In this document: in pieces, positions 35,504 to 43,316 of the stretch
How the letters are laid out: every line of letters begins with the position of its first letter
Position numbering within the stretch: position 1 is the first letter of the stretch
Source: Alloacidobacterium sp035547425
Lineage (GTDB): Bacteria > Acidobacteriota > Terriglobia > Terriglobales > Acidobacteriaceae
Direction of reading: 5' to 3'
DNA length: 64,000 bases
NCBI GenBank assembly: GCA_035547425.1
Contig: DASZUU010000036.1
Span: 1-64,000 of the forward strand
Notes under the pieces: model-generated
What the model was told of the DNA's origin: nothing
The model's database searches: none
The model's input: the letters and a program-made list of their open reading frames with translations, nothing else
Position numbers and translations under genes: made by a program

Positions 35504-36067
35504 TTAAGGCTTGGCAACCGCAGGCGTCAGCGGATAACTCAACTGTGCCAATTCTGCCTTCGGGCCAATCAGGTCCAGGCGTACTGGAGCCGTCCCTCTT
35601 TTACTGAAACCAAGGAAGCGCGCGGCGGCGTAAGAAAGATCTACAACACGGCTTTCCGGCATGGGGCCGCGGTCATTCACGCGCACCACTACCGTTTTAT
35701 GATTGCGCAGGTTTGTCACACGAATCAGGGATCCGAGCGGAAGGCTTCGGTGAGCGCAAGTCAACTGATTCATGTCATAGTCCTCACCGCTGGCTGTCTG
35801 CTGTCCCTGGAAATCTTCGCCATACCAGGAAGCGCGGCCAATCTGGTACCAGTGGCGCTTCTTCTCGGCGTCGGATTTGGCGTTCAGCTTTTTACCGGCT
35901 GCCTGATCCGGGACTGCGGGCGGGGTGGAGTTAGGGGTAGAAGCGGATGCGGGAACATGCGCCTTCAATCCGAAGAAGCCCATCGCGGCTGCGAGGACGA
36001 CTCCGGCATAAATCGAGAGCTTGGGAATGAACTTATTCGTGGTTGTCTCAGTTGCGATAGCGAACAT
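35504..36067 (-). CDS. rlpA: RlpA-family septal ring lytic transglycosylase, DPBB domain
   Basis: A 187-residue protein starting MFAIATETTTNKFIPK, with a membrane helix or signal anchor at about residues 18-37, a Pro/Ala/Lys linker, and a double-psi beta-barrel domain: GRASWYGEDFQGQQTASGE, then VRVNDRGPMPESRVVDLSYAAA. The catalytic Glu/Asp and His positions of RlpA are retained (GE, NDRGP). There is no C-terminal SPOR domain, so it lacks the usual denuded-glycan septal targeting. AGGAGG three bases before ATG supports this start; the in-frame extension to 36250 crosses the promoter. Confidence 0.87.
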   Translation of the reverse strand: MFAIATETTTNKFIPKLSIYAGVVLAAAMGFFGLKAHVPASASTPNSTPPAVPDQAAGKKLNAKSDAEKKRHWYQIGRASWYGEDFQGQQTASGEDYDMNQLTCAHRSLPLGSLIRVTNLRNHKTVVVRVNDRGPMPESRVVDLSYAAARFLGFSKRGTAPVRLDLIGPKAELAQLSYPLTPAVAKP

Positions 36068-36082
36068 AGTCCTCCTTATGAA

Positions 36083-36111
36083 ATTGTAGGGAGGCAGAAA
36101 GGGTAAGTCAA
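36083..36111 (-). promoter_or_regulatory. Sigma-70-type promoter for rlpA
   Basis: On the - strand TTGACT (36106-36111) and TACAAT (36083-36088) are separated by exactly 17 bases, close to consensus. The predicted start would leave only about ten bases before the ATG, with the AGGAGG ribosome site at the very 5' end. Confidence 0.55.
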
Positions 36112-36216
36112 ACGAAAGTAAGAGTTTGTATGAATTTCTCTCTTGTATATTTGTATCTTTTGTGGTAGCAAATGTTGCCCGCGTCGCCCCGGATATTTCA
36201 CTATCGCTAATATGAA

Positions 36217-37062
36217 ATGACGATGACAAAACCTGCCTTGTCCACTGCAAACACGGATTCTACACCCCCGGTTGCGCTTACGATCGCAGGATTTGATCCC
36301 TCGTCCGGCGCGGGAATCACCGCGGATCTCAAGGTTTTCGCCGCCCACGGCGTCTACGGCATGGCCTGCATCACGGCTTTGACCGTCCAGTCGACCCTGG
36401 GAGTACGCCGCGTCGAGCCGGTAGCGGCGGCAACCCTCCGCGAGACGCTCGATTGCCTCCGCGAAGACGTCCAGCCGTCAGGGGTGAAGATCGGCATGCT
36501 GGCAACCGCCGCAGCCGTCAGCGAAGTCTCGCGTTTTCTTCTGGAAACAAAGATCGGTCCCGAACGGGTCGTGCTCGATCCGGTCATTCGCTCCAGCTCC
36601 GGCAGGGAACTGCTCAGCAGGGAAGGCTTGGAACGGCTTCGCACCGGCCTTCTGCCACATGTCGGCTGGATTACCCCGAACACGGATGAACTGGCTGCGC
36701 TTACAGGCGAAGAATTATTCGGCCCGGAAGCGATTCCGGAATTGGCAGCAAAGCTGCAGGCGGGCCATCCAAAGCTGCATGTGCTGGTTACCGGCGGCCA
36801 CCTGGAGCGCCCCAGCGACTTTCTACTCACCTCAACAGGCGAGCGCCACTGGCTGGAAGGCGAGCGCGTAGAGACGACCTCGACCCACGGAACCGGGTGC
36901 GCCTTCTCGTCCGCCCTGCTCAGCCGGCTGCTTACCGGGCAAACCGGCAGGGAAGCAGCGCAAGCAGCAAAAGACTATGTAACAGCCGCGCTAAAAGCCG
37001 CCTATCCGCTGGGTCGCGGCCACGGACCGATGCATCATCTCTATGCGCTTGAAAGAAAATAA
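36217..37062 (+). CDS. thiD: Hydroxymethylpyrimidine (phosphate) kinase
   Basis: A 281-residue ribokinase-fold enzyme of thiamine synthesis that phosphorylates HMP and HMP-P. Motifs seen are IAGFDPSSGAGITADLKVF, GVYGMACITALTVQST, LDPVIRSSSGRELLS, ITPNTDELAALTGE and the catalytic anion hole STHGTGCAFSSAL. It is divergent from rlpA. I see no TPP riboswitch (no THI-box pattern) in the 149-base upstream region. A truncated acetyltransferase gene begins five bases after its stop. Confidence 0.94.
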   Translation: MTMTKPALSTANTDSTPPVALTIAGFDPSSGAGITADLKVFAAHGVYGMACITALTVQSTLGVRRVEPVAAATLRETLDCLREDVQPSGVKIGMLATAAAVSEVSRFLLETKIGPERVVLDPVIRSSSGRELLSREGLERLRTGLLPHVGWITPNTDELAALTGEELFGPEAIPELAAKLQAGHPKLHVLVTGGHLERPSDFLLTSTGERHWLEGERVETTSTHGTGCAFSSALLSRLLTGQTGREAAQAAKDYVTAALKAAYPLGRGHGPMHHLYALERK

Positions 37063-37066
37063 TTCC

Positions 37067-37237
37067 ATGACCTCCATCACATATTGGCTAGCCACCCAAT
37101 CCGATATCCACGCCATGTCCGGAATACGAGCCGACGAGCGGGTAACGAAAGACTACTGGCAAGGAACTTCGCGGCTAAGAAATCCTACAATAATACAATA
37201 CGTACATCATCGAAATTGGTTTTATCATCAAAGATAA
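37067..37237 (+). pseudogene. Truncated GNAT-family acetyltransferase gene
   Basis: The frame starts ATG 37067, five bases after the thiD stop. It reads ITYWLATQSDIHAMSGIRA, the beta1-alpha1 pattern at the start of GNAT N-acetyltransferases. After DYWQ (about base 37160) resemblance stops, base composition shifts to A+T rich, and the frame ends after 56 residues, far short of a roughly 150-residue enzyme. The remaining acetyl-CoA binding motif is not found downstream in any frame. This looks like a thiD-coupled gene cut off by the islet that follows. Confidence 0.55.
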
Positions 37238-37244
37238 AAGATAT

Positions 37245-37583
37245 ATGATAATACGGACACGACTCGTGCTTCTGGTATTGGTTCTGATTGCGGCAGCACT
37301 GGTAGCGCTTTCTATAGCGACCACTACCTTGGCTAGCGAAAGCGTATTGACGCATGAACAATACGTGCGAATGTGCACAGCAAGAGATTTGCTTTGGTTT
37401 AGTTTCGGGTTGATTCAAATTCCGATTGTATGGCTCGTATTGCGCGTCCTGTTAGCTTATCGAGGCCCCCTGCAGATTCCAATAGCATTATTAGGATCGG
37501 TACTTTGTTCAATGGGTGGTGGTTTCCTATTGTTTCTTGTTGCTGAGCACGGATGGTATCGGATGGCTGGCCAGTTTAGGTAG
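37245..37583 (+). CDS. Small hypothetical membrane protein
   Basis: A 112-residue, strongly hydrophobic protein starting MIIRTRLVLLVLVLIAAALV, with three probable membrane segments (about residues 6-28, 50-70 and 77-101) and a short loop containing VLTHEQYVRMC. No family is recognised. The DNA is more A+T rich than the neighbourhood, and no clear ribosome binding site precedes the ATG. It lies inside the decayed islet between thiD and murJ and may itself be a remnant. Confidence 0.45.
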   Translation: MIIRTRLVLLVLVLIAAALVALSIATTTLASESVLTHEQYVRMCTARDLLWFSFGLIQIPIVWLVLRVLLAYRGPLQIPIALLGSVLCSMGGGFLLFLVAEHGWYRMAGQFR

Positions 37584-37611
37584 GGTAACTTTTCCTGGCT
37601 GGCCACTTCCA

Positions 37612-39184
37612 TCACTCAACGCCAGGAAGTTTAGACGTGTAGCCTACGGCCGCAAGAGGGGGAAACCCCGCATAACCCTGGAATCCCGGAAGCAGAGAAA
37701 TTAGGTATCGCCACACGGAGTTACTGTTGGGGCCAAGTAAATGGTACGTGATGTGAGCATTATTGATCTTAGTAAGTGCAGGTCCGAGTATTGTTCCTTC
37801 GTATGCACAAGCCTTAGTCGAAGTCGGAACAGCGCCAACTACTTTATCTGCTTGTGGATCGTCTGCTGGTAAGCCTAAGCCACTATTCCAAGCCTTTAGG
37901 TAATTGGTGTCATCCATGTAGCCTTCAAGTATTCGAGTTTCATGCGTGTCGGTCCTGTAAGTGGTTAGATAACCATGTCCGGCAAGACTTCCCCCTGTAG
38001 TATTTATGCTCCGGAAGTGCGCCCAGATTGTACACACTGGTAAGGGCGGGGTGTCGGAGCTTGGTGGAAGCAAAGGCGGGTCGAAATCACCGGGAAGTAT
38101 ACAATACTGAGGAGGGACAATGGGTCCGCTTCCGTCAACGGGAGAAAAGTTATCTTCATCATAGATTGGACCCAACGGACAGGGCCCTGTGTAGTCTGGT
38201 AGTATCGCCAAAGAGGCTTCACTGGTGGGATTATTGAGCTTTATCAGGGGCGATACGTTTCCATGGAAATCTTCCGCTTGCACCGTATAGGTGTACTCGC
38301 CGCCACTCGGGGCATTCAAATCCATTATTCTTGGTAATAACGTAGTTGTTAGGAGTGTGCCATTCCGGTACCAGTAATAGTGGGCAACTCCAGGTCCGGA
38401 ATCATCTATAAAGGACCCTACACTTAATCCAAATCCGTCTGGCGATTGAGTTACGTTTGCATTTAATGGTTGAGCCGGTACAGGTGCGTGTTGTGCGCAA
38501 CGACCGATCTGCACGAAAGAAATTGAATTTCCAGCGGGTATGCTTTCTCCGCCAATCCCAACCGCGCCATAAAGGGGGATTGTATCTGACCATTTTAGGT
38601 ATTCGGTATTACCGAGCCATAGCCGAAGCGATTTGTCCTTGCCAAATGCCGCGTGATAGGTCATTTCCTTGGAGCAGGGAATGCTAGTTGAAGCAACGCT
38701 TGAAACAAAACCCATTACCGCTTTATAAAGAGTGGCGCTCGCAGAACAACCATAGGCAGAAAACGTTGGATTCTGAATTGCAAATGCATAGAAAGAACCA
38801 CTGCTGGAAGCACCGAGCAATGCATCTGGGGATGCTTCCAGATAAAGGACGTAGACCCCACCTGAGGCTGCTAGATTTAGGGTTGCAGCAACTTCATATT
38901 GATGAGCATCGCTGGAAAGATCTTGTTTGAATATGTAAGAACCTCCGATTGAATTATTTACCGTGAATCCGGTGTGGTCCGTTAACGGCTGTCCATTCGA
39001 GTACCATTGTTCAGATAATGCCCCGGAGTCTTTTTGATCGTAGCTAGCTAGCTAGATAAGCATATCTAGTTCGCTGCACTGTCGATGGGTTTGTACTCGA
39101 TTGGGCACCTCGAGAAACTGGAACACCCGAAACGAATACCAGTGTCAAACTAGAAAGCATATAAAGTAGTTTGTTCTTCAGCAT
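37612..39184 (-). pseudogene. Secreted Ig-like protein gene frameshifted at a CTAG repeat
   Basis: ATG 39184 follows AGGAG and opens a signal peptide (MLKNKLLYMLSSLTLVFVSG). After RTRYAYLAS the frame stops at a TAG inside the repeat (39041-39055). The next frame is open from there, reads YDQKDSGALSEQWYSNGQPL, and continues for about 480 codons to 37612 with no start of its own near the junction. Removing one four-base unit would join them into one protein of about 522 residues. The body has fibronectin/Ig-like features (GGEYTYTVQAEDFHGNVSPL) and several Cys. The family is not recognised. It may be a phase-variable gene, a pseudogene or a sequencing error. Confidence 0.65.
39041..39055. repeat. 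Tetranucleotide repeat (CTAG, 3.75 copies) at a frameshift
   Basis: The sequence TAGCTAGCTAGCTAG sits at the point where the signal-peptide frame ends and the long body frame begins on the - strand. Each unit changes the reading frame by one, so loss of one unit, or gain of two, restores a continuous protein. Slipped-strand mispairing at such repeats is a known cause of phase variation, although the tract is short. Confidence 0.7.
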
Positions 39185-39304
39185 AAGAGAGGCTCCTGTT
39201 AGAACCACCGATATATGTGTGGAATGGCAAGTTGTCAAGTTAATTGCATCACAGGTCATTACCTTGGTTGTCATCACCGATTTTCTTTCGCGGGAATAAC
39301 TAGA

Positions 39305-39645
39305 TCACTGTTCGGAAAGCTCAATCTGGATACGCATATTTTCGGGAAGATAAGTTCGTTTCCTTTGGCAATCCAGCGCTTAAAGACCGACTTGCTCAGT
39401 GAGTAATAAGAAAACCCTATAGCGACACCGCGGTTTGCCGTGGCCATGGTTGCTAAGCGAGCCATGATGCCAAATCCGTTTCCAACAACGCCGTTCTTCA
39501 CCACATTATCGTCGTCTCCGAGAGATGCCGATGCCGCAAAAAGCCCCAGCACAAGTGGAGCAACATATTTATTGCTGCCGCCGGTAGCCTGAGCGCCGCC
39601 CTCGGAATCAATCGTTACATTCTGCCGTACAGAATGGGGGATGGG
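39305..39645 (-). pseudogene. Remnant of an uncharacterised secreted protein gene (C-terminal part)
   Basis: An open frame begins directly after the murJ stop on the - strand and reads VTIDSEGGAQATGGSN, then GLFAASASLGDDDNVVKNG, and ends near RWIAKGNELIFPK. At the AAAA run (39339-39342) one more A would continue the frame as NMRIQIELSEQ and stop at 39305-39307, which looks like the natural C-terminus; as written the frame runs on to 39274. The N-terminal part is missing. It resembles, from memory only, a C-terminal domain of acidobacterial exported proteins. Likely a broken gene. Confidence 0.45.
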
Positions 39646-41226
39646 TCAGCGGCGCAACAAACGCTGTATTCTGGTCGGCAACGAAATTCCCATCAACACG
39701 GCCAACAGCAAGTAGCAAACCGCGAAAAGAATCAGGATGCTCGGTCCCAGAACCAGCGCTTTCTTAATAGGAAAGACCAGCTTTACCCCGTAACCAATCG
39801 CCGCAGCTATCAGCGCCGCGATCCAAAGCCGCGCTGTCCGAGATGCGGAGGACGGCACGATTCCAATGCGTTGCTGCAGGGCGCGACGCAGCAGCATGAA
39901 CTCGACCCATCCCGCCATGCCCGCCGACAGCGTCAACCCTGCCACCCCCCAGCGATGATCGATTCCCAGCAGCCGAGGCAGCGGCAACGCGAAAAAGTAG
40001 CCCAAACCCAGCGTGAGAGCCACGCGAATCAGCGCAAAATTGAGCGGAGTGCGTGTATTCCGCAACGCATAAAAGGCCGAAGAATAAAGCCGCCCCGAGG
40101 TAGAAGCCAGCAACCCTACGCCCGACCCCGCCAGCACACGCCAGACAAAAACCACATCGCCCCCGCCGAAGCGTCCTGAGCGGTAGATGGTCGAGACAAT
40201 CATGTCGCCCAGAACAACAAATGCCACCGCCGAAGGAATCACAAAGAACGCAATGTTTTGTAGCCCCGCAGCCAGCCTCTGCCGAAGCGCAGCCGATACT
40301 TCCTCATGCGTCCCCAGCTCGCTCGACATGGCCGGAAGCTCCGCCGCCGAAATTGCCATACCGAACAAACTTACCGGCAGGGAATTGAGGGTCTGCGCGT
40401 AGCCCAGCGCCGCAAAAGCACCGACCGGCAGGTAGCTCGAAAGCATCGAGTCAACGTAAGCGCTGATCTGCACCACCCCTCGGCTGATGAAAACGGGAAA
40501 AAAATTACGCACCACGCTGCGGACGTGATCCGTGGCAAGGTGCAGCTTGAAGCGCAGCGGCCATAAAAGGCGCAAAACCGTCGGCAACTGCACGGCAAAC
40601 TGCAATCCGCTGCCGATGACAGACGCAATCGAAGCAGTGACCGCTAGCTGCCCCTCATCCTGATGACCACCCTTCCATATCAGGGCAGCGATAATGGCCA
40701 CATTCCAGATGACCGGGGCGGCATACGAAAGGAAAAACTTCCGGTGGCTGTTCAAAACCCCCAGGCACCACGCGGAAAAGACCAGCAGCGCCGCCCCCGG
40801 AAAGAGAATGCGGATCAGCCGGATCGTAAGCAGGCGAGTATCGCCATGGAAGCCCGGAGCAATCGCATCCAGCAGCCACGGGGCGGCAAATACCCCGGCC
40901 ACCACCAGCACCGACGTTACCAGAAACAGCAGCGCAAAAATCGCTTCCGCCAGCTTGGCCGCGTCCTCATGCCTAGCCTCGGCCCGGAGCCGGGCATAAA
41001 CAGGAATGAACGAGGCGGAAAGTACGCCTTCTCCGAAGAGATTTTGCAGGAAATTGGGAATGCGAAAGGCGGCGCGAAAGGCATCCGCAGCAGCAGAATT
41101 GCCGAAATAATGCGCAAAAGCGCGCTCGCGGATCAGCCCTACCAGCCGGCTGCTGAGAATACCCGCCGCCACGGCCACAGCCGAGGCGCGCGCAGAAAGG
41201 TTTTTGTGTGAAGTTGTCTCGCTCAA
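39646..41226 (-). CDS. murJ: Lipid II flippase MurJ
   Basis: A 526-residue MOP-superfamily protein with about 14 membrane segments. The N-terminal GILSSRLVGLIRERAFAHYFG and ADAFRAAFRIPNFLQNLFGEG stretches are diagnostic of MurJ/MviN, and conserved Arg and Asp residues of the central cavity are retained. It moves lipid II from the cytoplasmic to the periplasmic face for peptidoglycan synthesis. The stop abuts the remnant gene on the same strand. The 233-base region upstream of its start (41227-41459) shows nothing recognisable. Confidence 0.95.
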   Translation of the reverse strand: MSETTSHKNLSARASAVAVAAGILSSRLVGLIRERAFAHYFGNSAAADAFRAAFRIPNFLQNLFGEGVLSASFIPVYARLRAEARHEDAAKLAEAIFALLFLVTSVLVVAGVFAAPWLLDAIAPGFHGDTRLLTIRLIRILFPGAALLVFSAWCLGVLNSHRKFFLSYAAPVIWNVAIIAALIWKGGHQDEGQLAVTASIASVIGSGLQFAVQLPTVLRLLWPLRFKLHLATDHVRSVVRNFFPVFISRGVVQISAYVDSMLSSYLPVGAFAALGYAQTLNSLPVSLFGMAISAAELPAMSSELGTHEEVSAALRQRLAAGLQNIAFFVIPSAVAFVVLGDMIVSTIYRSGRFGGGDVVFVWRVLAGSGVGLLASTSGRLYSSAFYALRNTRTPLNFALIRVALTLGLGYFFALPLPRLLGIDHRWGVAGLTLSAGMAGWVEFMLLRRALQQRIGIVPSSASRTARLWIAALIAAAIGYGVKLVFPIKKALVLGPSILILFAVCYLLLAVLMGISLPTRIQRLLRR

Positions 41227-41459
41227 ACGATGATTATAGGATGCGCCCTGCTGACCTTAATTGTCGGCTGTTAATCGCAACGGTACTCATGACACAGTGT
41301 TCGGCTTTGAACAATGAATTTGTAAAAACGGACGATGGCGCGCAGACGGTTTTAAGATCAATGAAGTTTATCAAAGACTTACGAAACACAAAACACCTGT
41401 TGCCGCGGCCCTGAAATTGCCTCTTCTAAACCCGATGTTGTGTCTTTGAGGAGGACGGA

Positions 41460-41900
41460 ATGGCGTACTTTGAGCGGATTCGGGATGTGATTCATGGGCC
41501 TTTGAGTCAGGACATGCTGCGCCAGCGCACGGATGCTGGCTGGCAGGTAGTTTCCATCGAGTGGCGGCGCGAACTGCCGGGAAATGCCCCGGAGGGCACT
41601 GTCGATACGGAAGACGTCCCATACGGCCTGCGACTCTCCGATGATTGCCTGCGGCTGGAAGTCGATTCGGAGGAGAATCAGGTGCTGATGCAGATGATGG
41701 AATTGCTGGTACAGGACTTTCCTTTCTCGAGCGTAGCCAGCGACCTGAATGAAAAAGGCTATCGCACCCGTGACCGGAAACTCTGGAGCCCGGTGAGCGT
41801 CTTTAACATGCTGCCGCGCTTGATCGACGTAGGCCCCCGTGTCTTCTCCACCGAAGAATGGGACCGTCGCCGCGAACGTTTCGCCGCCAAGGTTGGTTAA
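41460..41900 (+). CDS. Hypothetical protein with recombinase-domain-like C-terminus
   Basis: A 146-residue soluble protein preceded by GGAGG. The N-terminal half (FERIRDVIHGPLSQDMLRQR, AGWQVVSIEWRRELPG) is unrecognised. The C-terminal half reads SSVASDLNEKGYRTRDRKLW followed by SPVSVFNMLPRLIDVGPRVF, which resembles the Recombinase (PF07508) DNA-binding domain of large serine recombinases, where a Gly-Tyr/Ile-x-Thr-Arg turn precedes a helix binding DNA. There is no catalytic serine resolvase domain. It could be a domesticated DNA-binding module; function unknown. Confidence 0.75.
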   Translation: MAYFERIRDVIHGPLSQDMLRQRTDAGWQVVSIEWRRELPGNAPEGTVDTEDVPYGLRLSDDCLRLEVDSEENQVLMQMMELLVQDFPFSSVASDLNEKGYRTRDRKLWSPVSVFNMLPRLIDVGPRVFSTEEWDRRRERFAAKVG

Positions 41901-41987
41901 TCCAAGGTGTCGTCACCTGGCGCAGCGCCAAAGACAGGGTCCATGCCCTTCATTCCTCAGTGCCGGGATGACGGCTTTTTTGCCGAT
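41901..41987. repeat. Intergenic hairpin element
   Basis: Two adjacent hairpins, GGTG-TCGT-CACC (41906-41917) and TGGCG-CAG-CGCCA (41918-41930), are followed by TTCCTCAGTGCCGGGATGACG and a T-run. The last part resembles short elements scattered between genes in Acidobacteriota. It may also terminate transcription of the upstream gene. Confidence 0.4.
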
Positions 41988-42078
41988 AGAAGCATTGCGA
42001 TATGAATAGCCGCATAATCCATGTTTTGTGCAGAAGTCGACTAATTTACAGGTAATCATCGTCTAAGATGACAGACGA

Positions 42079-43296
42079 ATGATGCGGAAACGGACGCCCC
42101 TGCTTGCTGCCCTGCTGACCGGGCTTTTATTTTTTTTCTGTGGCAATTCTTTTGCCGCCACAGTCGATACCGATCCACTCAACCGCGATCCGCAGGTACG
42201 CGATGGTTTCGCTCGCTTTTACATCATGGATTATGACGGCGCGCTTACCATCTTCGATAAGGTGCAGCGCGCGCATCCGGACGATCCTATCGCTACGGAC
42301 TATTTGCTATACACCACCCTTTTCAAGGAGCTCTACCGGCTCGATCTGCTGGACACCACCTTTTATGCCAACGATGGCTTTCTGACCGGCAGACACACCG
42401 TAGTTGAAGATCAGCATGTACGTGATCAGATTAAAGCCCTTACCGACAAGGCCGTCGATCAAGCCAGCGTCCGGCTGAAATCCAATGGGAACGATGTGAA
42501 TGCGCTGTTTGCGCGGGGGTGGGCGAAAAGCCTGCAGGCCACATATCTCGCTATGGTGGAGCGGAGTTTCAGTGCAGCGCTGAAGCTGGCCACCCAGGGG
42601 CGGAATGATCATGCACAGGTTCTGAAGCTCGATCCAAACTATGTCGATGCCAAGCTGGTGGTCGGCAACTATGAATATGTCATCGGCGCGCTGCCGCTTC
42701 CTTTCAAAATTTTGTTCGGCTTCGTCGGCATTCATGGATCGAAGGCTACAGGCCTTGAGATGTTGCACGATGCAGCCTCACGCGGCGTCATCAGCTCGGT
42801 CGAGGCGCGCGTCTGCCTCATGCTCTTTTTGCGCCGCGAAGCGAAGTACCAGGAGGCAACACAGATCGCACAGGGCCTCGTCGCTGAATATCCGCGCGAT
42901 TTTCTTTTTCATCTTGAGGTGGCCAATCTGCAGAAAGATGCCGGGCAGGGTTTGACGGCGATTTCAAGTTATCGCGAAGTAATCAACTCCGCCAGGAAGC
43001 CGGGCTTTTTTGTGACCACGCATCTCGAGCTGGTCTATTTTGGGCTGGGCGATAGCCTCCGGGGGCAGAAAATGTATGCCGATTCGGTTGAAGCCTTCCG
43101 CACCGGCGCGTATCAACCGACGACCAGCCCAGAGCTGAAGCGACGCTGCCTGCTGGCCGCCGGGGAGATTTACGACCTCATGCACGACCGGGACAAGGCG
43201 AAGCAGCAGTACCAGGCCGTCATCGATGCCGGCAGCGATTCGGCGCAGGCGGAAGAGGCACGTAAATATATGAAATCGCCGTATACGAAGAAATAA
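42079..43296 (+). CDS. Secreted TPR-like protein
   Basis: A 405-residue protein with a signal peptide (RTPLLAALLTGLLFFFCGNSFA) and helical repeats of TPR type, for example DGFARFYIMDYDGALTIFDKV near the N-terminus and LLAAGEIYDLMHDRDKAKQQY near the C-terminus. A hydrophobic stretch (GALPLPFKILFGFVGIHG) lies in the middle. No enzyme motif is seen. It is probably a periplasmic scaffold. A second ATG three bases in (42082) is equally possible as start. Confidence 0.82.
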   Translation: MMRKRTPLLAALLTGLLFFFCGNSFAATVDTDPLNRDPQVRDGFARFYIMDYDGALTIFDKVQRAHPDDPIATDYLLYTTLFKELYRLDLLDTTFYANDGFLTGRHTVVEDQHVRDQIKALTDKAVDQASVRLKSNGNDVNALFARGWAKSLQATYLAMVERSFSAALKLATQGRNDHAQVLKLDPNYVDAKLVVGNYEYVIGALPLPFKILFGFVGIHGSKATGLEMLHDAASRGVISSVEARVCLMLFLRREAKYQEATQIAQGLVAEYPRDFLFHLEVANLQKDAGQGLTAISSYREVINSARKPGFFVTTHLELVYFGLGDSLRGQKMYADSVEAFRTGAYQPTTSPELKRRCLLAAGEIYDLMHDRDKAKQQYQAVIDAGSDSAQAEEARKYMKSPYTKK

Positions 43297-43316
43297 CGCG
43301 CACTGGGTCGCTGACT

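Noticed and set aside
34838..36106. 422-codon open frame on the + strand across pyrF and rlpA
   Set aside because: Both opposite-strand genes have diagnostic motifs and the - strand promoter of rlpA is clear; the long + frame is a high-GC shadow.
36068..36216. TPP riboswitch upstream of thiD
   Set aside because: No THI-box-like conserved segments (such as CTGAGA) or suitable paired stems were seen in the 149-base divergent region.
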